From NCBI GenBank assembly GCA_963693305.1, contig OY855908.1:21439493-21503492 (forward strand): DNA of 64,000 nt. Reading direction: 5' to 3'. Below are positions 35,051 through 46,330 of this stretch, piece after piece. The stretch comes from Meandrina meandrites (lineage: Eukaryota > Cnidaria > Anthozoa > Scleractinia > Meandrinidae). Under the pieces are notes generated by a model. That model had not been told where the DNA came from. It saw only the letters and a program-made list of their open reading frames with translations, and did not search any database. Each line of letters begins with the position of its first letter. The stretch's first letter is position 1. Both the position numbers and the translations under genes were made by a program.

Positions 35051-35582
35051 ATCAACCTTTAAATGGGCAACAAAAGTAGTTGAGACAGTTGGTTGAAATG
35101 AGTTTAAGCCTGGTGTAGATTGGGAACCAGACTCCTCCTTTTCACTATTGAACAGAAACAGAGGAAGTCTTGCAGAAAACAAATGCAACATTAATTCAGG
35201 GGGAGGGGGTAATATTGCTGGGCAAAATTTGTCCACATCAGTGATGAAAAATGTTATCATGCCTGGCATCATGTCGTCTCACTCTCTTCTTTCTTCTGGA
35301 TTTTGAGGCCATAGAAGCCATGGGTGTTCTCAGAGGACCTGCATTGCTTAAATCTGGATGATCCAAACTCTGAATGGGTATCTGGTCACTTCACTCCATG
35401 GTCAGATTGCTCCCAGTTAGATCGCTCCCAACCACAGTCAGATGGCGCCACAAGGGGTTGATACATGACCATTCTTTTTATTTTGTTTTTCTACAAGAAG
35501 GAGAAAAGTTCTGTTTGGACTTTTTATACCTTTGAAGTCGGAACAGAGAGCGTGGATGCTGCATATACTAACTGAGAACCTC

Positions 35583-36190
35583 CTAAAGATTTTGTCTGTG
35601 TGCAATGAGTTGTTCGCCTAGTGACCGGATGAAATAGTCTTGGTCATGATCGTCAGTTGGAGCATAAATGTTCACGATGAAAAAGCTCTTATCATCCATT
35701 GTAGCTTTTACGATAAAAAATCTTCCTTCTGAGTCCGAAAGAATGCTTCGCAAAAGTAGTGTTGAGCACAGGTTTAGAACGATACAAACGCGTTTAGTGT
35801 GAAGAACCATGCGATAAAGAAAATCTTACCTCCCATTATGCGGACCACACCTTTTCATCTTCGACTGATGAATATGTCTCTTAAAGACAAAAGCTCCTAC
35901 ATACACCAGCAGCATTTTTGTTTTCCGTCCCTTGTTTTCAGTTGTCACATAAATTGACAGTTTACACTGGGTTTTTAAAGGAGGCATTACCTTCAGCAAA
36001 GTCCTCATAGCAAAAGTGTATACCCTTCCTACATTCAGCAATAGACAGCTGAGCAGTTTTAAAGGGATCTAAATATTCTTCGGTAAAGATCCTGACCAGA
36101 GTCCCGTCATGGGATGTTTTTACAAAGACATTCCCATCCATCGTCCACACACGGATGATGTAGCCATCTCTATGTTTTCTGTTTGCCAAG
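35583..36190 (-). pseudogene. LINE fragment: ORF1-like end and endonuclease start
   Basis: On the minus strand 36189-36060 reads RDGYIIRVWTMDGNVFVKTS then HDGTLVRIFTEEYLD, like the C-terminus of a Tx1/L1-type ORF1 protein. Downstream, 35740-35600 reads GRFFIVKATMDDKSFFIVNI then YAPTDD, the core strand of an APE-type LINE endonuclease. The two are in the expected order but in different frames with stops between. No reverse-transcriptase part remains. Confidence 0.6.
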
Positions 36191-37021
36191 TCTAGAAATA
36201 TGATTATTATTCAACAAAACATTTGTTTCACAAAGATTTTTAATTTGCTCAGTGATAATTAATGTAAAAAGCTAGGTACTATTTTCAGACAATGGGCAAA
36301 AGAGTAGTTGACACAGTTGTTTAAAATGAGTGCAAATTTCATTTTTTTCAATGTAAATCTGGTATAAATTGGGAACTGCCATCTTCCCCCTTTTTAATGT
36401 TGTACAGAAGTGAAGCACGTCTTGTAGTTAGGAAATGCAACAGGATTTGGGGGGAGGGGTACATGAAATATCGCATAGGGGTAGGGCAAAATTGTGCAAG
36501 GTACTTAGTAAACACAGTGTCTCAACACTCCTCGCCCCATTGTTTGCCACTTGTTATATCCCTTTGTTTGCTGCTGAAAAAGCATATTTTTTATAGCATT
36601 CGTTACAGTTTAGTGCCTCAAACCATAGCCACCAGACTAAGTTTCTAATTAGTTTGATGAGTTTTATTGTTGTTATTATGAAAGTATTTGACAGCTGTTA
36701 TTTGAATTGTAATGTATTTCACAGGAATTGTTAATTCAGCTTATGATCGGTCTGGGCGTTTTTACTTTTTTTATTCAACAATTGTTTTTTTTTCCATTTA
36801 AATTAGCATTTATATAAGTGTTGTTTTTTTCCTTTCTGTGTATAAATGTTTTTCGAGATAAAAGTTGCTTTAAAATACCAATCAGATACCTTGAAAAAAC
36901 GGATGTCATTGTAACAAACATTGCATGCATGTCATGTCATCAGATGTCAGAGTTTAAGGTGTTTCAGACAACATTTTGCATGAGTATGGGGTGCCAAGTT
37001 GAACTTACCTCCTTGTGAGAC

Positions 37022-37936
37022 TTAACTCTCTTCTGTGCAGAACCATTTTTCGAGATTGTTAGCTCCAACAAAGTTTCCTCCATTGTCAGATAACATCTCT
37101 TTTGGGAGGCCTCTGCGGTTAGCCATCCTGTAGAAAGCATTCAAGAATGAATCGGTGTCAAGTGCATAGGCCATTTCCAGGTGGACTGCTCTGGACGCTA
37201 GGCAGGTAAACAAACACAAGTAACGTTTTTGTCTATGTGTCCTTCTTCCCTGTACGGTGACGAATGGCCCTCGAAAATCCACGGCAGTCTGTGCAAAGGC
37301 TCTCAAGGAAGATCGAAGTCTGATCTGTGGAAGAGGTGCCATGACTTGCTTTGCAGCCTTAGCTTTTCTTTTTTGACATTTGTTGCACTCCTCCTATTCA
37401 CGAATTTCTTCTCGACCGGAAATGATCCAAAAGCGTGTCGATAAAATTGCCAACGCTTGATTTGTGCCTCCCGCGTGATTCCCTTTCTCGTGATAATGTT
37501 TGACAATCAACCTCGTCACACAGTTCTTCCGAGGCAAAATTATCGGAAAGCGAGCGTCATGTGGTACAAATTCCGCATACTTGAGGCGTCCATCACATCT
37601 CATTTGACCCTCCTCGTCAAGCCATGGTCGTAATCCGAGCAACTTGCTCTTCTTTGGAAGCTCTCTTTGTCTCTGAAGCGCTAAATACTCATCGGGAAAT
37701 GCCTTCCTTTGTGTGCTCCTGATCACCTGAATCGCAGCATCTTCGATTTCTTCTGACTTTAATTCTCCACTTTCTCTCTTGCGACTTCTACAATTGTCTA
37801 TGAAACGACGCACCCATGCTCGAACTCTTATCAATCTTGACCAACTTGAAAAGCGTTTTGGGTTGGGACGCCACAACTGATCATCATCATGAACTGTAAC
37901 CATTGTCCAGTCTTCGTTGTCGCGCCTTATGTACAA
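37022..37936 (-). pseudogene. BEL/Pao integrase region
   Basis: The minus strand encodes a linker (DNEDWTMVTVHDDDQLWRPN), the zinc-binding N-terminal part with HYHEKGNHAGGTNQALAILS, then after a frameshift the core with [30 protein letters not shown] and [11 protein letters not shown]. VDFxGP, the LFTC..RAVHLE strand and SDNGxNFxGA carry two of the three D,D-35-E acidic residues. The frame breaks right after the second Asp block, so the final Glu and C-terminal domain are lost. In an intact element it inserts the cDNA into host DNA. Confidence 0.9.
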
Positions 37937-38245
37937 TAGACTGCTTTCATATTTTAGATCATGCCACTACCAGCTTTCAACTCAAGATAAAGGAGGCTAT
38001 CCATATTCAAAAAGAACTACCTTGCCTCAATCAACAACTACACCATGTTAATCTAAAATTATCCTTTTAATTCACACATTTTCACGTTCTGTTGTTACTA
38101 TTTGTCTTAATTAGCATTTCCGTCTACTTATTATTCAACTTTGCATGCTTTGTAAACCATTCAACTGAAGTTGACAGAAGCTCTGTCGAAACATGTTTTG
38201 TAAACTTAAAAAATTGGTCATTTTCCTTAAAATCTTTACGTGTCT
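37917..38245 (+). mobile_element. Penelope-like element 3' fragment, inside BEL/Pao
   Basis: It starts TCGCGCCTTATGTACAATAG and matches 11045-11355 over its whole length, covering the end of the GIY-YIG frame (IKEAIHIQKELPCLNQQ), the stop and the 3' UTR (ATGACAGAAGCTCTGTCGAA in copy 1). It is in the opposite orientation to the BEL element and interrupts its pol gene, so it inserted after it. The target duplication is not clear. Confidence 0.9.
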
Positions 38246-40128
38246 GCTGTTATCAAGATCTTCGTTTCTTGCTTGTAAGCTGTCTGGTCTGTCTTCAGCC
38301 TTTTTCTTGATTTCTTTTTCTTCTATAACTAGATCTGCTTCAATTCGATTGACAGGCCAGTGTGGTTCTTCTTTTTGAAGAAAATCGGGACCATTCCACC
38401 ACTTTTCTTCCTTGGCTATGTCCGATATTCTCATGCCTCTTGTAATTAAGTCAGCAGGATTCTCATGGGTTGGAACGTAGCACCACTGTTTTGGATTCGT
38501 CAAACTTTGAATTTCTTGCACACGATTTGCTACGAAGGGTTTAAATCTCCGACTTCTTCCTCTAATCCACCACAGAACGTTCACGCTGTCAGACCAGAAG
38601 ACTGCTTGACCCAGTGCACCAATGAAAACTCTGGAAGCAGACTCAGTAAGTCTTAGTCCCAGGACTGCCGCCAACAGTTCTAAACGAGGAATACTTGTTG
38701 TCGTTAGTGGAGCAACTCTTGACTTGGCTGTGACTAAGCGTGTCGACACCGATCCACTCTCATAGACAACTCTTGAATAGACAACAGCACCATACGCATC
38801 TTGCGATGCATCTACAAATGTATGCAAAGTCTCTGAGAGCGCAACTTGTTCTGGGCCAAATCGTAAACATCTGGGAACTTTGATCGCTGGCAATTCTTCC
38901 AACTCACAGAACCATTCTCGGGAATTATGGATCAACTCTCCTGGGCATACCTCGTCCCATTCAAGTCCTGCGGTCCACATTTCCTGCATCATGACTTTCG
39001 CTCTAATGGTAAATGGTGCCAAGAAACCAACTGGATCAAATAGTGTGGCAACCTTTTTCAAGAAATTCCTTTTTGAAAACTGAAACGTTTCCTCAGGTGG
39101 ATTTGCCTTGAACATGAGCAAGTCTTCCTCTGGTAGCCACGCGACTCCAATTGTCTTCACTTTGGTAGGGGACCCTTGTTGATGTCGACTTCTGATGCTC
39201 TGTCCTCGATTGGTATCTTCTCTAGCACCTTGGGAAAATTGCACAACCATTTACGAGCGTGCATTCCGGCTTTGTTCCACAGCTCATCTAACTGCTTGTA
39301 CAGCTCAATACCTTGACTATCATCCGACATGGAGTCCATGCTGTCGTCCATATAGGTTGACTAGGACACTGTTTCAGCAGCTAAGGGCTCATCTTTGCGC
39401 CTCTCAGCATGCGATCGAGAGACAAACTGGGCTTGAAACGGCGACTAGTAAACCCCGAAAACCACTTGGTTGAATTCAAACTCTTCTGGCTCTTTCTGCT
39501 GGTCCATCGATCTCCATAAGAACCTTGACACGATCAGTCCTTTGGAGCGACTTCAATTCTCAAATACATCTAGGCAATGTCACATATGAGTGCAACAGGC
39601 CGTCTTCTGAATCGAAGCAAAACATTGTTCAGATCTCTTTGCAATTTTGGACCTTGGTAGATGACGTCATTAAGAGAGATTCCGTCACACTTTGCAGAGG
39701 CATCAAATACGATTTGAGTCTTAGTTGTGGCCCTGTCGGGTCGCACAACGGGGAAATGTGGCAGGTACCATTTCCTTGATATGTTTCTCCTCAGCTGGGT
39801 CGATCTTGCAAATGTAGCCCTTCTCCAAATACTGAAAAATATTCTTTGAGTAGGGTTCTGCTATCTCTGGGCTTTTTAGTAAGCGCTTTTCCGTGTTCCA
39901 CAATCTGCGCAGGGCCATGCCATAGTTGTCTGGTAGATTGGAATCTTCCTCCTTCCATGGAATTGCCACTTGATATCGTCCATCAATGTACTTCAGGGAT
40001 TTTTCAACTAGCTTTAACGCACACTGTTCATCAAGATTCAGAACGTGACACTCACGTGACGTAATAGGATTCTCGATTTCCCAGAATTTTTGAAGAAGGG
40101 TGCTGATCTCATCTGTGTCTGACTGTTC
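38246..40128 (-). pseudogene. BEL/Pao reverse transcriptase and RNase H region
   Basis: The longest frame (39250-38246) spans the thumb (KRNFLKKVATLFDPVGFLAP) and RNase H with LHTFVDASQDAYGAVVYSRV, PRLELLAAVLGLRL, WSDSVNVLWWI and HENPADLITRG, the D-E-D-D layout of BEL/Pao RNase H. The polymerase catalytic YMDD box is at ~39352-39341 (YMDDSMDSMSDD). The fingers are at 39969-39721, with a WKEEDSNLPDNYGMALRRL block. The segment between 39720 and 39360 is crossed by several frameshifts. The reverse transcriptase would copy element RNA; RNase H would degrade it. Confidence 0.92.
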
Positions 40129-40902
40129 TCATACAAAATACGTTTGCATGAAGTTTGACTGTAGGTCACCCCCTGTAAGCCCACTAACGGTTCCAGTACA
40201 AGTCCATCCTAATGGTGTAAGCCTGGCAACTGGTTCTCCGGGCTGGCCTCGAACATCCTTGAATGAGTAGTGTAACTCTGCGTAATCGACTCCGATTAAC
40301 AAGTCCACAATTGGTCCTTTGCCAGGATCTGGAAGCTGTATCCCCTTCAGATGGGACCATTTGCCAACATGCTTTTCCCAGTCAATGACTTTCATACTTC
40401 CAGTGACTCGTTCTGCCATGAATGCAATCATCTTGGTCGCCACCTTACCATTCATACTCTCCAGCTCGAACTCAACTGGTGTAGTCTCGAAGGTTTCAGT
40501 CTGGCCATTTAAAACATTAACTGTCACTTTTTGGGGCTCTCCCTGAAGTTCCAATTCAGCAGCTATGTCAACATTTAAATATGTTTTAGTGGATGCTTCG
40601 TCCAGTAACGCGTTCACTTTAATTCTAGGATGGCCGTTTTTTAGAAACACCGGTATGGTCCGAAGTGCCACAAATTTTGGTTGAATGCCATGTGTAGTCA
40701 CTGTGGTGTGTGACCGCTCTGTGTGCTGCTCAACTGGCTCCTGGGGAGGAGACAAGACCACTGGATTTCTCTCCATGCCATTATTTGTTTCACTGCCTGT
40801 ATCAGCTTGGGTATCATCTGATAGCCGTTGAACTGTTTCCCGCTGATCACAAGAGTTCACTTGATCACTTCGATCTGTTGGTACAGGGTCTCGATGCAAC
40901 AA
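40129..40902 (-). pseudogene. BEL/Pao aspartic protease region
   Basis: A 257-residue minus-strand frame with TIPVFLKNGHPRIKVNALLD, then EASTKTYLNVDIAAELEL, the BEL-type retropepsin active-site block (LLDxxSTxTYL). LLIGVDYAELHYSFKDVRGQ and ARLTPLGWTCTG follow, the conserved linker leading into the reverse transcriptase. It joins gag upstream by a frameshift near 40890 and pol downstream near 40130. The protease processes the polyprotein in an intact element. Confidence 0.88.
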
Positions 40903-42387
40903 TCAGTTGTGTGTTCTTACAATTGTTTATCCCACAGATCCTCGATCTGACACACGCCTCTCCACTGTGGTCTCCTCCTAGGCAATGATAGCACAGTTTT
41001 AGGCTCTTAGCGGCTTCCCATCTCTCTGGAAGACTCATAGCTTTGAATTTCTCACAGTGCCAAACTCCACGATGACCACTGCAGACTTTACACGGCCGAA
41101 ATCCAACTTTTCTCTGGTTTCCTGACGATTTCTGCGTATTGCCAAAGAAACTCAGTCCATTATCTTTCTTGTTCCCATGTTTGCTCAAACCTTGAATTGT
41201 TTCCGATGCCACAGTCTGGAATTCTGCTTCTTGGATAATGAACTCTCTCAGTGTTTCTACTGACTGCCAACGGCCATTTTCGTAAATACACCGATGATAC
41301 TGCACTAGCAGCATTGCTTCTGTCAATTTCTTACACAAACTGAGGTAAAGCGACCCGTTTCCTAACTCATCATGTCGACCGGCCTCCTTTAGATTGACCA
41401 CAGTTACGTCAAGTAAATCTGCAAGTCTCTCGAGGTCCTTTGCTAATCCATGATGAAGTGGCTTAAAGTTCTCCAATTCTTCTAAATGTAGGGCGATCTG
41501 ACGTCTTTTACCACCAAACTTTCGTTCCAATCTTTCTTTGGCCGCCTCATAAGCCGCCGCAGAATGTCCTAAAGGCTCCATGACCTTTGGTGCTTCGCCT
41601 GATCAATATTGACGCAACTGAAGCAACTTGTACTCAGGTGTAGCGGGCACTTTGTCAACACATGCCATGAACGCTGTTTTCCATCCTTCGTACAATTTTT
41701 TATCTCCATTGAAACACGCTTGAGTTGTTTCCACATATCCTGGCCAAGCGATGGCGTACTTGAACGATTCTCTGTCGATTTCTCCTCGTGAAACTTTGTT
41801 GTTTTCAGCCCTCCAAGCTCAAACTTTTCTGGCGATTCTTTCAAATCTCGAAGCTGTTCTTCTTCCAATAAGCAACTATGATATAGATGATTTAATTCTT
41901 CTACATGTAATTCTTCTTTAGAACGAGCGACATCTTGTTCCGACTTTAATTGATCCTCTTGAATTTGCTTTTCCACACTTTTGCGTTGCATCCGTATTTT
42001 CCGATGCATCAGCTGCCAAACTCGATAATTCGTCCTTCTGATTGTCCAAATATTCTTGTGCCTTGTCATGAGCTTCGGAAAATACTACTTCTAGTTTGAC
42101 CATTTCGTCTCCCAGCTTTTTGCGTTTCTCTTTCTCTTTGATACGTAAATACTCTTGCAATAATTTCTCCATTGTTTCCATGGCACGTTCTTGCACTTTG
42201 CCAAGTTTTTGACAAACTTGTTTGAATTCCTGCAGGCTCGGATAATCTTCTTCATCCAGAAGGTACAACAGCTTGTTCTTTACCCTCTGGTAAATGCCGA
42301 TTCGTCCTTCGCTTTTTCCTGCTTTAAGTTCTCAATTCGCTCCTCTCCTTCGTCCACTGCTTCGCTATGCTCACCGTCCACTGACAT
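40865..42387 (-). pseudogene. BEL/Pao gag
   Basis: It starts at ATG 42387 (MSVDGEHSEAVDEGEERIEN), shortly after the PBS. A frameshift near 42285 leads to a charged coiled-coil region (VQERAMETMEKLLQEYLRIK; KIRMQRKSVEKQIQEDQLKS), then after another shift near 41575 to the capsid-like HSAAAYEAAKERLERKFGGK block. It ends with zinc knuckles, including CYHCLGGDHSGEAC and CKVCSGHRGVWHCEKF. Coiled-coil plus C-terminal knuckles is the normal BEL gag plan. It forms the particle and binds RNA in an intact element. Confidence 0.88.
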
Positions 42388-42400
42388 GATTGCGAACCTC

Positions 42401-42413
42401 GCTCTGCTACCAT
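42401..42413 (-). promoter_or_regulatory. Primer-binding site of the BEL/Pao element
   Basis: On the element strand TGGTAGCAGAGCG follows the LTR end (...GTGAACA) after a 4-nt TTTA spacer. TGG at the start pairs with a tRNA CCA end. Its position between LTR and gag fits the role. Confidence 0.75.
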
Positions 42414-42417
42414 AAAA

Positions 42418-42896
42418 TGTTCACAAGAAACATTTATTGGTTCCACAACGACCGATTACTTGATACACTCGCTTAATTAAAAAAAAACTATAAACACGTC
42501 CATCGATCTACTTCTGTCCTTATGTCCTCGAAAACTTTGAAAATGTCCCAACGATTTGGTTTCGTCCAGCTTTGAAACCCGAAAAAACTGAATAATAATA
42601 ATCTTCTTGAAACAAACGTTATAAACCTAAATTTACATAGATATTTTAAGCAAAGAAACATGCAAACGAAACTATGCTGAATAGAAAAACAAAAAGACAA
42701 AAGATATGACATAACTAAAAAGTCTCACGCATATATTTAAGCTAATGAGTTCAAATTCTCTCGTGTCCACAACCAGGCATGAAACGTGTTTGAAAATGAC
42801 ATCTGATGTGTACAATGCATTTACAAACATCTTTAGGTGAAACATGCTTCGTTGAAACATGTTTACTCTAAACATGTTTCGGGCTTAATGTGAACA
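42418..42896 (-). repeat. 5' LTR of the BEL/Pao element
   Basis: On the element strand it starts TGTTCACATTAAGCCCGAAA and ends TTCTTGTGAACA. The 7-bp terminal inverted TGTTCAC/GTGAACA is typical of LTR borders. Length 479 bp. The matching 3' LTR is absent in this window, so age cannot be estimated from LTR divergence. Confidence 0.8.
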
Positions 42897-42897
42897 C

Positions 42898-43470
42898 AGC
42901 TTTGGACACGCACACGAGCCATGCCTCAAGAAATGTGTGGAGAGTGAATCTGTACATGGGATTAACATCACGAAAATGACTGAACTGTCCTTTTGCGAAG
43001 GATGTTTGGCAGTGAAGATGTGTAGATAACCGTTTCCTGCAGCGGGAGAGATCTGGTCGACCAGGAGACTACAGTTGGTGCACAGTGATGTCTGCGTCCA
43101 ATGCACACACCCTTGATTGGAGGGGCAAAGTATTTTGTTATGTTTACTGATGATTAAACTCGGTGCCGTGCTGTGTACTTCATGAAACACAAGTAAGAAG
43201 TGTTTGATATGTATATAGAATTTGAAGCCTCAGTAACCAATGATCTCGGTAAGGCGATAGGAACTTTGCGAACGGACAATGGCAGCGAGTATTTGTCTAC
43301 TGAATTACAGAACTATCTAAAGGAGAAGGGAATTAGACATGAGCTGACAGTACCACACTCACCCCAACAGAATGGTGTAGCAGAAAGAATGAATCGGACT
43401 TTGGTCAAGTCAGCACATTCGATGATTGCACATGTGGCATTATTGAACATCGTTTGGACTGAAGCCATCT
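42898..43470 (+). pseudogene. Ty1/Copia gag-pre-integrase and integrase fragment
   Basis: Plus-strand blocks in order: FGHAHEPCLKKCV, TELSFCEGCLAVKMC (zinc-binding H and CxxC), LQLVHSDVC, KYFVMFTDD, AVYFMKHK, then in one open frame (43200 onward) LRTDNGSEYLSTELQNYLKE and VPHSPQQNGVAERMNRTLV. DNGxEY and the SPQQNGVAERxNRTL helix with the catalytic Glu are diagnostic of Copia integrase. Stops and frameshifts occur before 43200. The fragment starts at the BEL LTR edge and ends near 43470. Confidence 0.9.
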
Positions 43471-44720
43471 CCATTCTCGATTTTAAGAGAGATTACAGCG
43501 TTTCGTCAAATTAAATTTGTTAGGTACAACACATTACTTGAGGAGAAAACAAGATTGTTTTGTTTTATACATAAAAGCAGTAAGAGTTATAATTTACAGT
43601 ACTACCTTTTAGCACACTTTTCAATTTCAAGCTTCCACTTAAGTTTTTTGATGAACTCGTTGAAAATACATGGCTTAGCGAATGTCTTTTGATAGTACAA
43701 GTAATACTTGGCAAATAAAACACAATAATTCAATTCCAGATTGTTGTTGTCATTACAGCCAACTGGCTCTATGCCAAACGTTTTCTCTATGTGTGTTGGA
43801 GACAGCATACAATTATAAGTCTGGTTAAACCATTCCACAATTTTGTACATAAAAGATAAAGAATAGCGGCATTCGAGGAAGGTGTGCAAAATCGAGTCCG
43901 ATTCATCACAGTAAAAGCATCTGTTGTTATTTTCTATTCCGTACATGTGCAGCCCCTTTTTGGTTACAAGTGTTCTATGTATGAGTTTATAATTAAATTC
44001 CCTCAATTTGTTTTCTTGACTAACTTTTCCTATAAGAGCAAATTTGGACTTCCAGTCTATATTCTCAGGGCCGAGTTCCCGCCCCCACTTTTTTGGACTG
44101 GAGGCTTCGGTTGTAGAGCTGTTGATATAATCTATTGCTGTAATCTGCTATTGCTGTAATCTCTTAGTGAGATCTGGGCCTATCGTATTTTAGTCAAGTA
44201 TTAAAATTTAAGATTAGAAAAAAAAAATTCCTAACAGTAGCGTCGTTAACTACGATTGTAAAAGTATATAGGTTTTTTTTTCTGTTAAGTATTATGTTAA
44301 ATTAAGTTAGTTAGTTAGTTTTAGGCATACTGTTGTGTTGTTCAATGGACTTTTGCTGTCAATAAAGTTGTGTTGATCAAAAAAAAAAAATTCTCGATTT
44401 TAAGGAAATGTAGAACAAAGTTTGACTGCTTAATATTTGAGATGTTGTTTCTTAAGGAGCTAAGACCTGGGCTAAATACCCAGAAGGACTCTGTTTATGT
44501 TAAACTTTTTACGTGACACTGCGTGCAAATATTTTTTGCATTTAATAGTGTTTTATTTAAGCCCCTGAGGATTCGTTTTGTACATTTATATTCAAATAAC
44601 GCTTTCTTATTCATTTTGACTTGAAAATGACATTGAGTAAACGTCGAAACGTTGTCGCTTTTTAGAGTTTTTAACCGTGATGGTTTTAACTTTTGTCTTA
44701 TAGCAATGTTTTATAGTTAA
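43466..44720 (+). mobile_element. Penelope-like 3' fragment, split by a LINE
   Basis: ILDFK (43473-43487) and, beyond the LINE, EM*NKV then DCLIFEMLFLKELRPGLNTQ and VKLFT with a stop near 44515 form the C-terminal block of a Penelope GIY-YIG endonuclease of a different family from the copy at 10219. The 3' region includes ACGTCGAAACGTTGTC near 44641-44656, similar in layout to the ends of the other copies. Its left border against the Copia fragment is approximate. Confidence 0.65.
43488..44389 (+). mobile_element. LINE insertion with 5' inversion (twin priming)
   Basis: Flanked by perfect 15-bp target duplications ATTCTCGATTTTAAG (43473-43487 and 44390-44404). The right part ends AATAAAGTTGTGTTGATC and a poly-A, so the 3' end points right. 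The left part (43602-44006) instead encodes, on the minus strand, the C-terminal end of a Tx1/L1-type ORF2 (HRTLVTKKGLHMYGIENNNR, then CFYCDESDSILHTFLEC). The two halves are therefore inverted relative to each other, the signature of twin priming during insertion. The junction lies near 44085. Confidence 0.88.
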
Positions 44721-44906
44721 ATTATTGACAAAGCCTATTCTTAAATATAATATATCGAAATTACACTATTCATTGGTGATCCTTTGCTCTTTTTTTTGGA
44801 GGGGGGGAAGCATCCTTTGTCCTGGAGATAAGCTTCATGTAAGGGGAAAAACACACAATTTTACAATATTTCACACAAGTCAAAGTGAAAACACTTCTGT
44901 CATTAC

Positions 44907-44969
44907 CTGCCCAACTGTCCCATTCACATAAACATCAATGGCATTTGACATTTCTGCTCTTTTAACACC
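44907..44969 (-). CDS. ATIC: ATIC internal exon (63 nt)
   Basis: Twenty-one codons in phase 0. It begins GVKRAEMSNAIDVYVNG and ends TVGQ. GVKRAExSNAID is close to invariant in ATIC. The acceptor is TTTTCAG|GGT and the donor CAG|GTAATG. It joins ...MVFKK of the upstream exon to DTDKD of the downstream exon without loss of frame. Confidence 0.97.
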
Positions 44970-45365
44970 CTGAAAATGCATAATTATAACAACTTTATTA
45001 AAATACTAGTAGTACTCAAAGACTAGAGGATTGTGTTCCACTGTAGATGAACACCATCAAGAAAAAGGAAGCAAGGCAATGGCAATAAACGAAAGATCAA
45101 TGGCATACCATGCCTAATACCTCACTGGGAGGAAGAGGATAATTGACAGTGGTACTCTGTTGACATGCAACTTTTTTGAAAGGACAGAATGTGTAAGGAG
45201 CCAAAAGATTGTATGTCTGTCAAACTGTCTGTATGTCTGCATATATAAATAAATGGCACGCAATGCATGCAGAAGCGATGACGTTTCACAAGGGGTCTTA
45301 AAGAATTTTCAGGAAATTTGACAGAAAATTTCAAAAAAGTAAATAAAAGTAGCTGACAACTTCTG

Positions 45366-46330
45366 TGTTGAACTGATTGTTCGACAAACGTTGTGTTATC
45401 TTGCAGGGAGACATCCGATACATACGATACAAGGTCAAATGCCCGGGGGGGGGGGGGGGGTACTCCCCTAAATTTAGGATAGGAGTGTGCCGCGAACGTT
45501 CTCAAACCCTGACCCTATCTAAGGATAAAGAAAACGAAAATTAATACCCTTTCTAAGGCCCAAACCCGAAAATTGACACCCTATTCAAGGGGAGGAGAAG
45601 CATTGCGTGACGACTCAAATAACTGCTAACCGCGCACGGCAAAGCTCAGATCTTTCAAAATCGCTTTGTTGGGCGCTATCTAATGATCACACCGGGAACA
45701 CAATGCCAAAAGGAACAAAAGTGATACCCTATTTAAGGACCGATAACCTCAAAAAACATACCCTATCCCGCGGCACATACCTATATAGCCCGGGGTCAAA
45801 TGCTGTCTTAAAATTGTTGAGCCCTTTTGTTTTAAAAAATTTAGAGATTTCTGTTTACTAAATCTAATAAAACACATCAAATATAATTTGTCTCTTTCAT
45901 TTATACTTAGAATTAGTCCTTTCTAGCTAACTGCCTGGGAGTATTTTGCTTCGAGTTCTACGCGGTGTTTTCTTGTTGAGTTAAACTTGATTTTTTTTCT
46001 ACTGACATTTATTCCTGAACAACTTCTTTGCTGAATGATTGTTCGACAAAAGTTGCGTTATCTTGTAGCGCGACATCCGATACTGACGACATACGATACA
46101 AGGTCAAACGTTGTCTTGAAAATGTTTAGCCCTTTTCTTTCAAAAAATGTAAGATTTCTGTTTACTAAATCTAATAAAACACATCAAATATAATTTGTCT
46201 CTTTCGTTTATACTTAGAATCGGCCCTTTCTAACTGCCCTGGAGTATTTTGCTTTGAGTTCTACGCGGTGATTCCTTGTTGAGTTAAACTTGAATTCTTT
46301 TCCACTGACGTTTATTCCTGAAGTTAGTTC
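45366..46330 (+). repeat. Direct duplication of a ~300-bp dispersed repeat
   Basis: GATTGTTCGACAAACGTTGT...GACATCCGATAC...CGATACAAGGTCAAA at 45379-45440 (continuing at 45795-46010) is repeated at 46038-46330, including CTAAATCTAATAAAACACAT and GAGTTAAACTTGA. The first copy is interrupted by the MITE at 45442-45793. A third, inverted copy lies at 28310-28500. Confidence 0.8.
45442..45793. mobile_element. Palindromic MITE with 9-bp duplication
   Basis: GGTCAAATG lies on both sides (45433-45441 and 45794-45802). The related sequence at 46095-46115 (AAGGTCAAACGTTGTCTT) is an empty site. The ends CCCGGGG(n)TACTCC and (inverted right end) CCGGGCTATATAGG are partly complementary, and TGTGCCGCG occurs inverted near both. 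A G17 run lies at the left end. A 9-bp duplication suggests a Mutator-type mobiliser. Confidence 0.82.

Larger units (their letters stand above)
37022..42896 (-). mobile_element. BEL/Pao LTR retrotransposon, 3'-truncated
   Basis: Order on the minus strand: 5' LTR (42418-42896), PBS, gag, protease, reverse transcriptase, RNase H, integrase. The element ends abruptly inside integrase at 37022 and no 3' LTR is seen. A Penelope 3' fragment (37917-38245) sits between the RNase H and integrase parts. Frameshifts occur near 42285, 41575 and 40890, and there are several more in the RT region. It lies in the same orientation as ATIC. Confidence 0.92.
33628..44906 (-). other. ATIC: ATIC intron, ~11.3 kb, LTR-element rich
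   Basis: Donor CAG|GTAATG, acceptor CTATAG|GAT. It contains the gag-bearing LTR fragment, a LINE fragment, the BEL/Pao element and the Copia/Penelope/LINE nest listed separately. The parts at 35060-35570 and 36200-37020 hold a diverged direct repeat (35085-35270 versus 36300-36510, sharing AAATGAGT, ATTGGGAA and GGGCAAAATT) and nothing else I can name. Confidence 0.85.
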
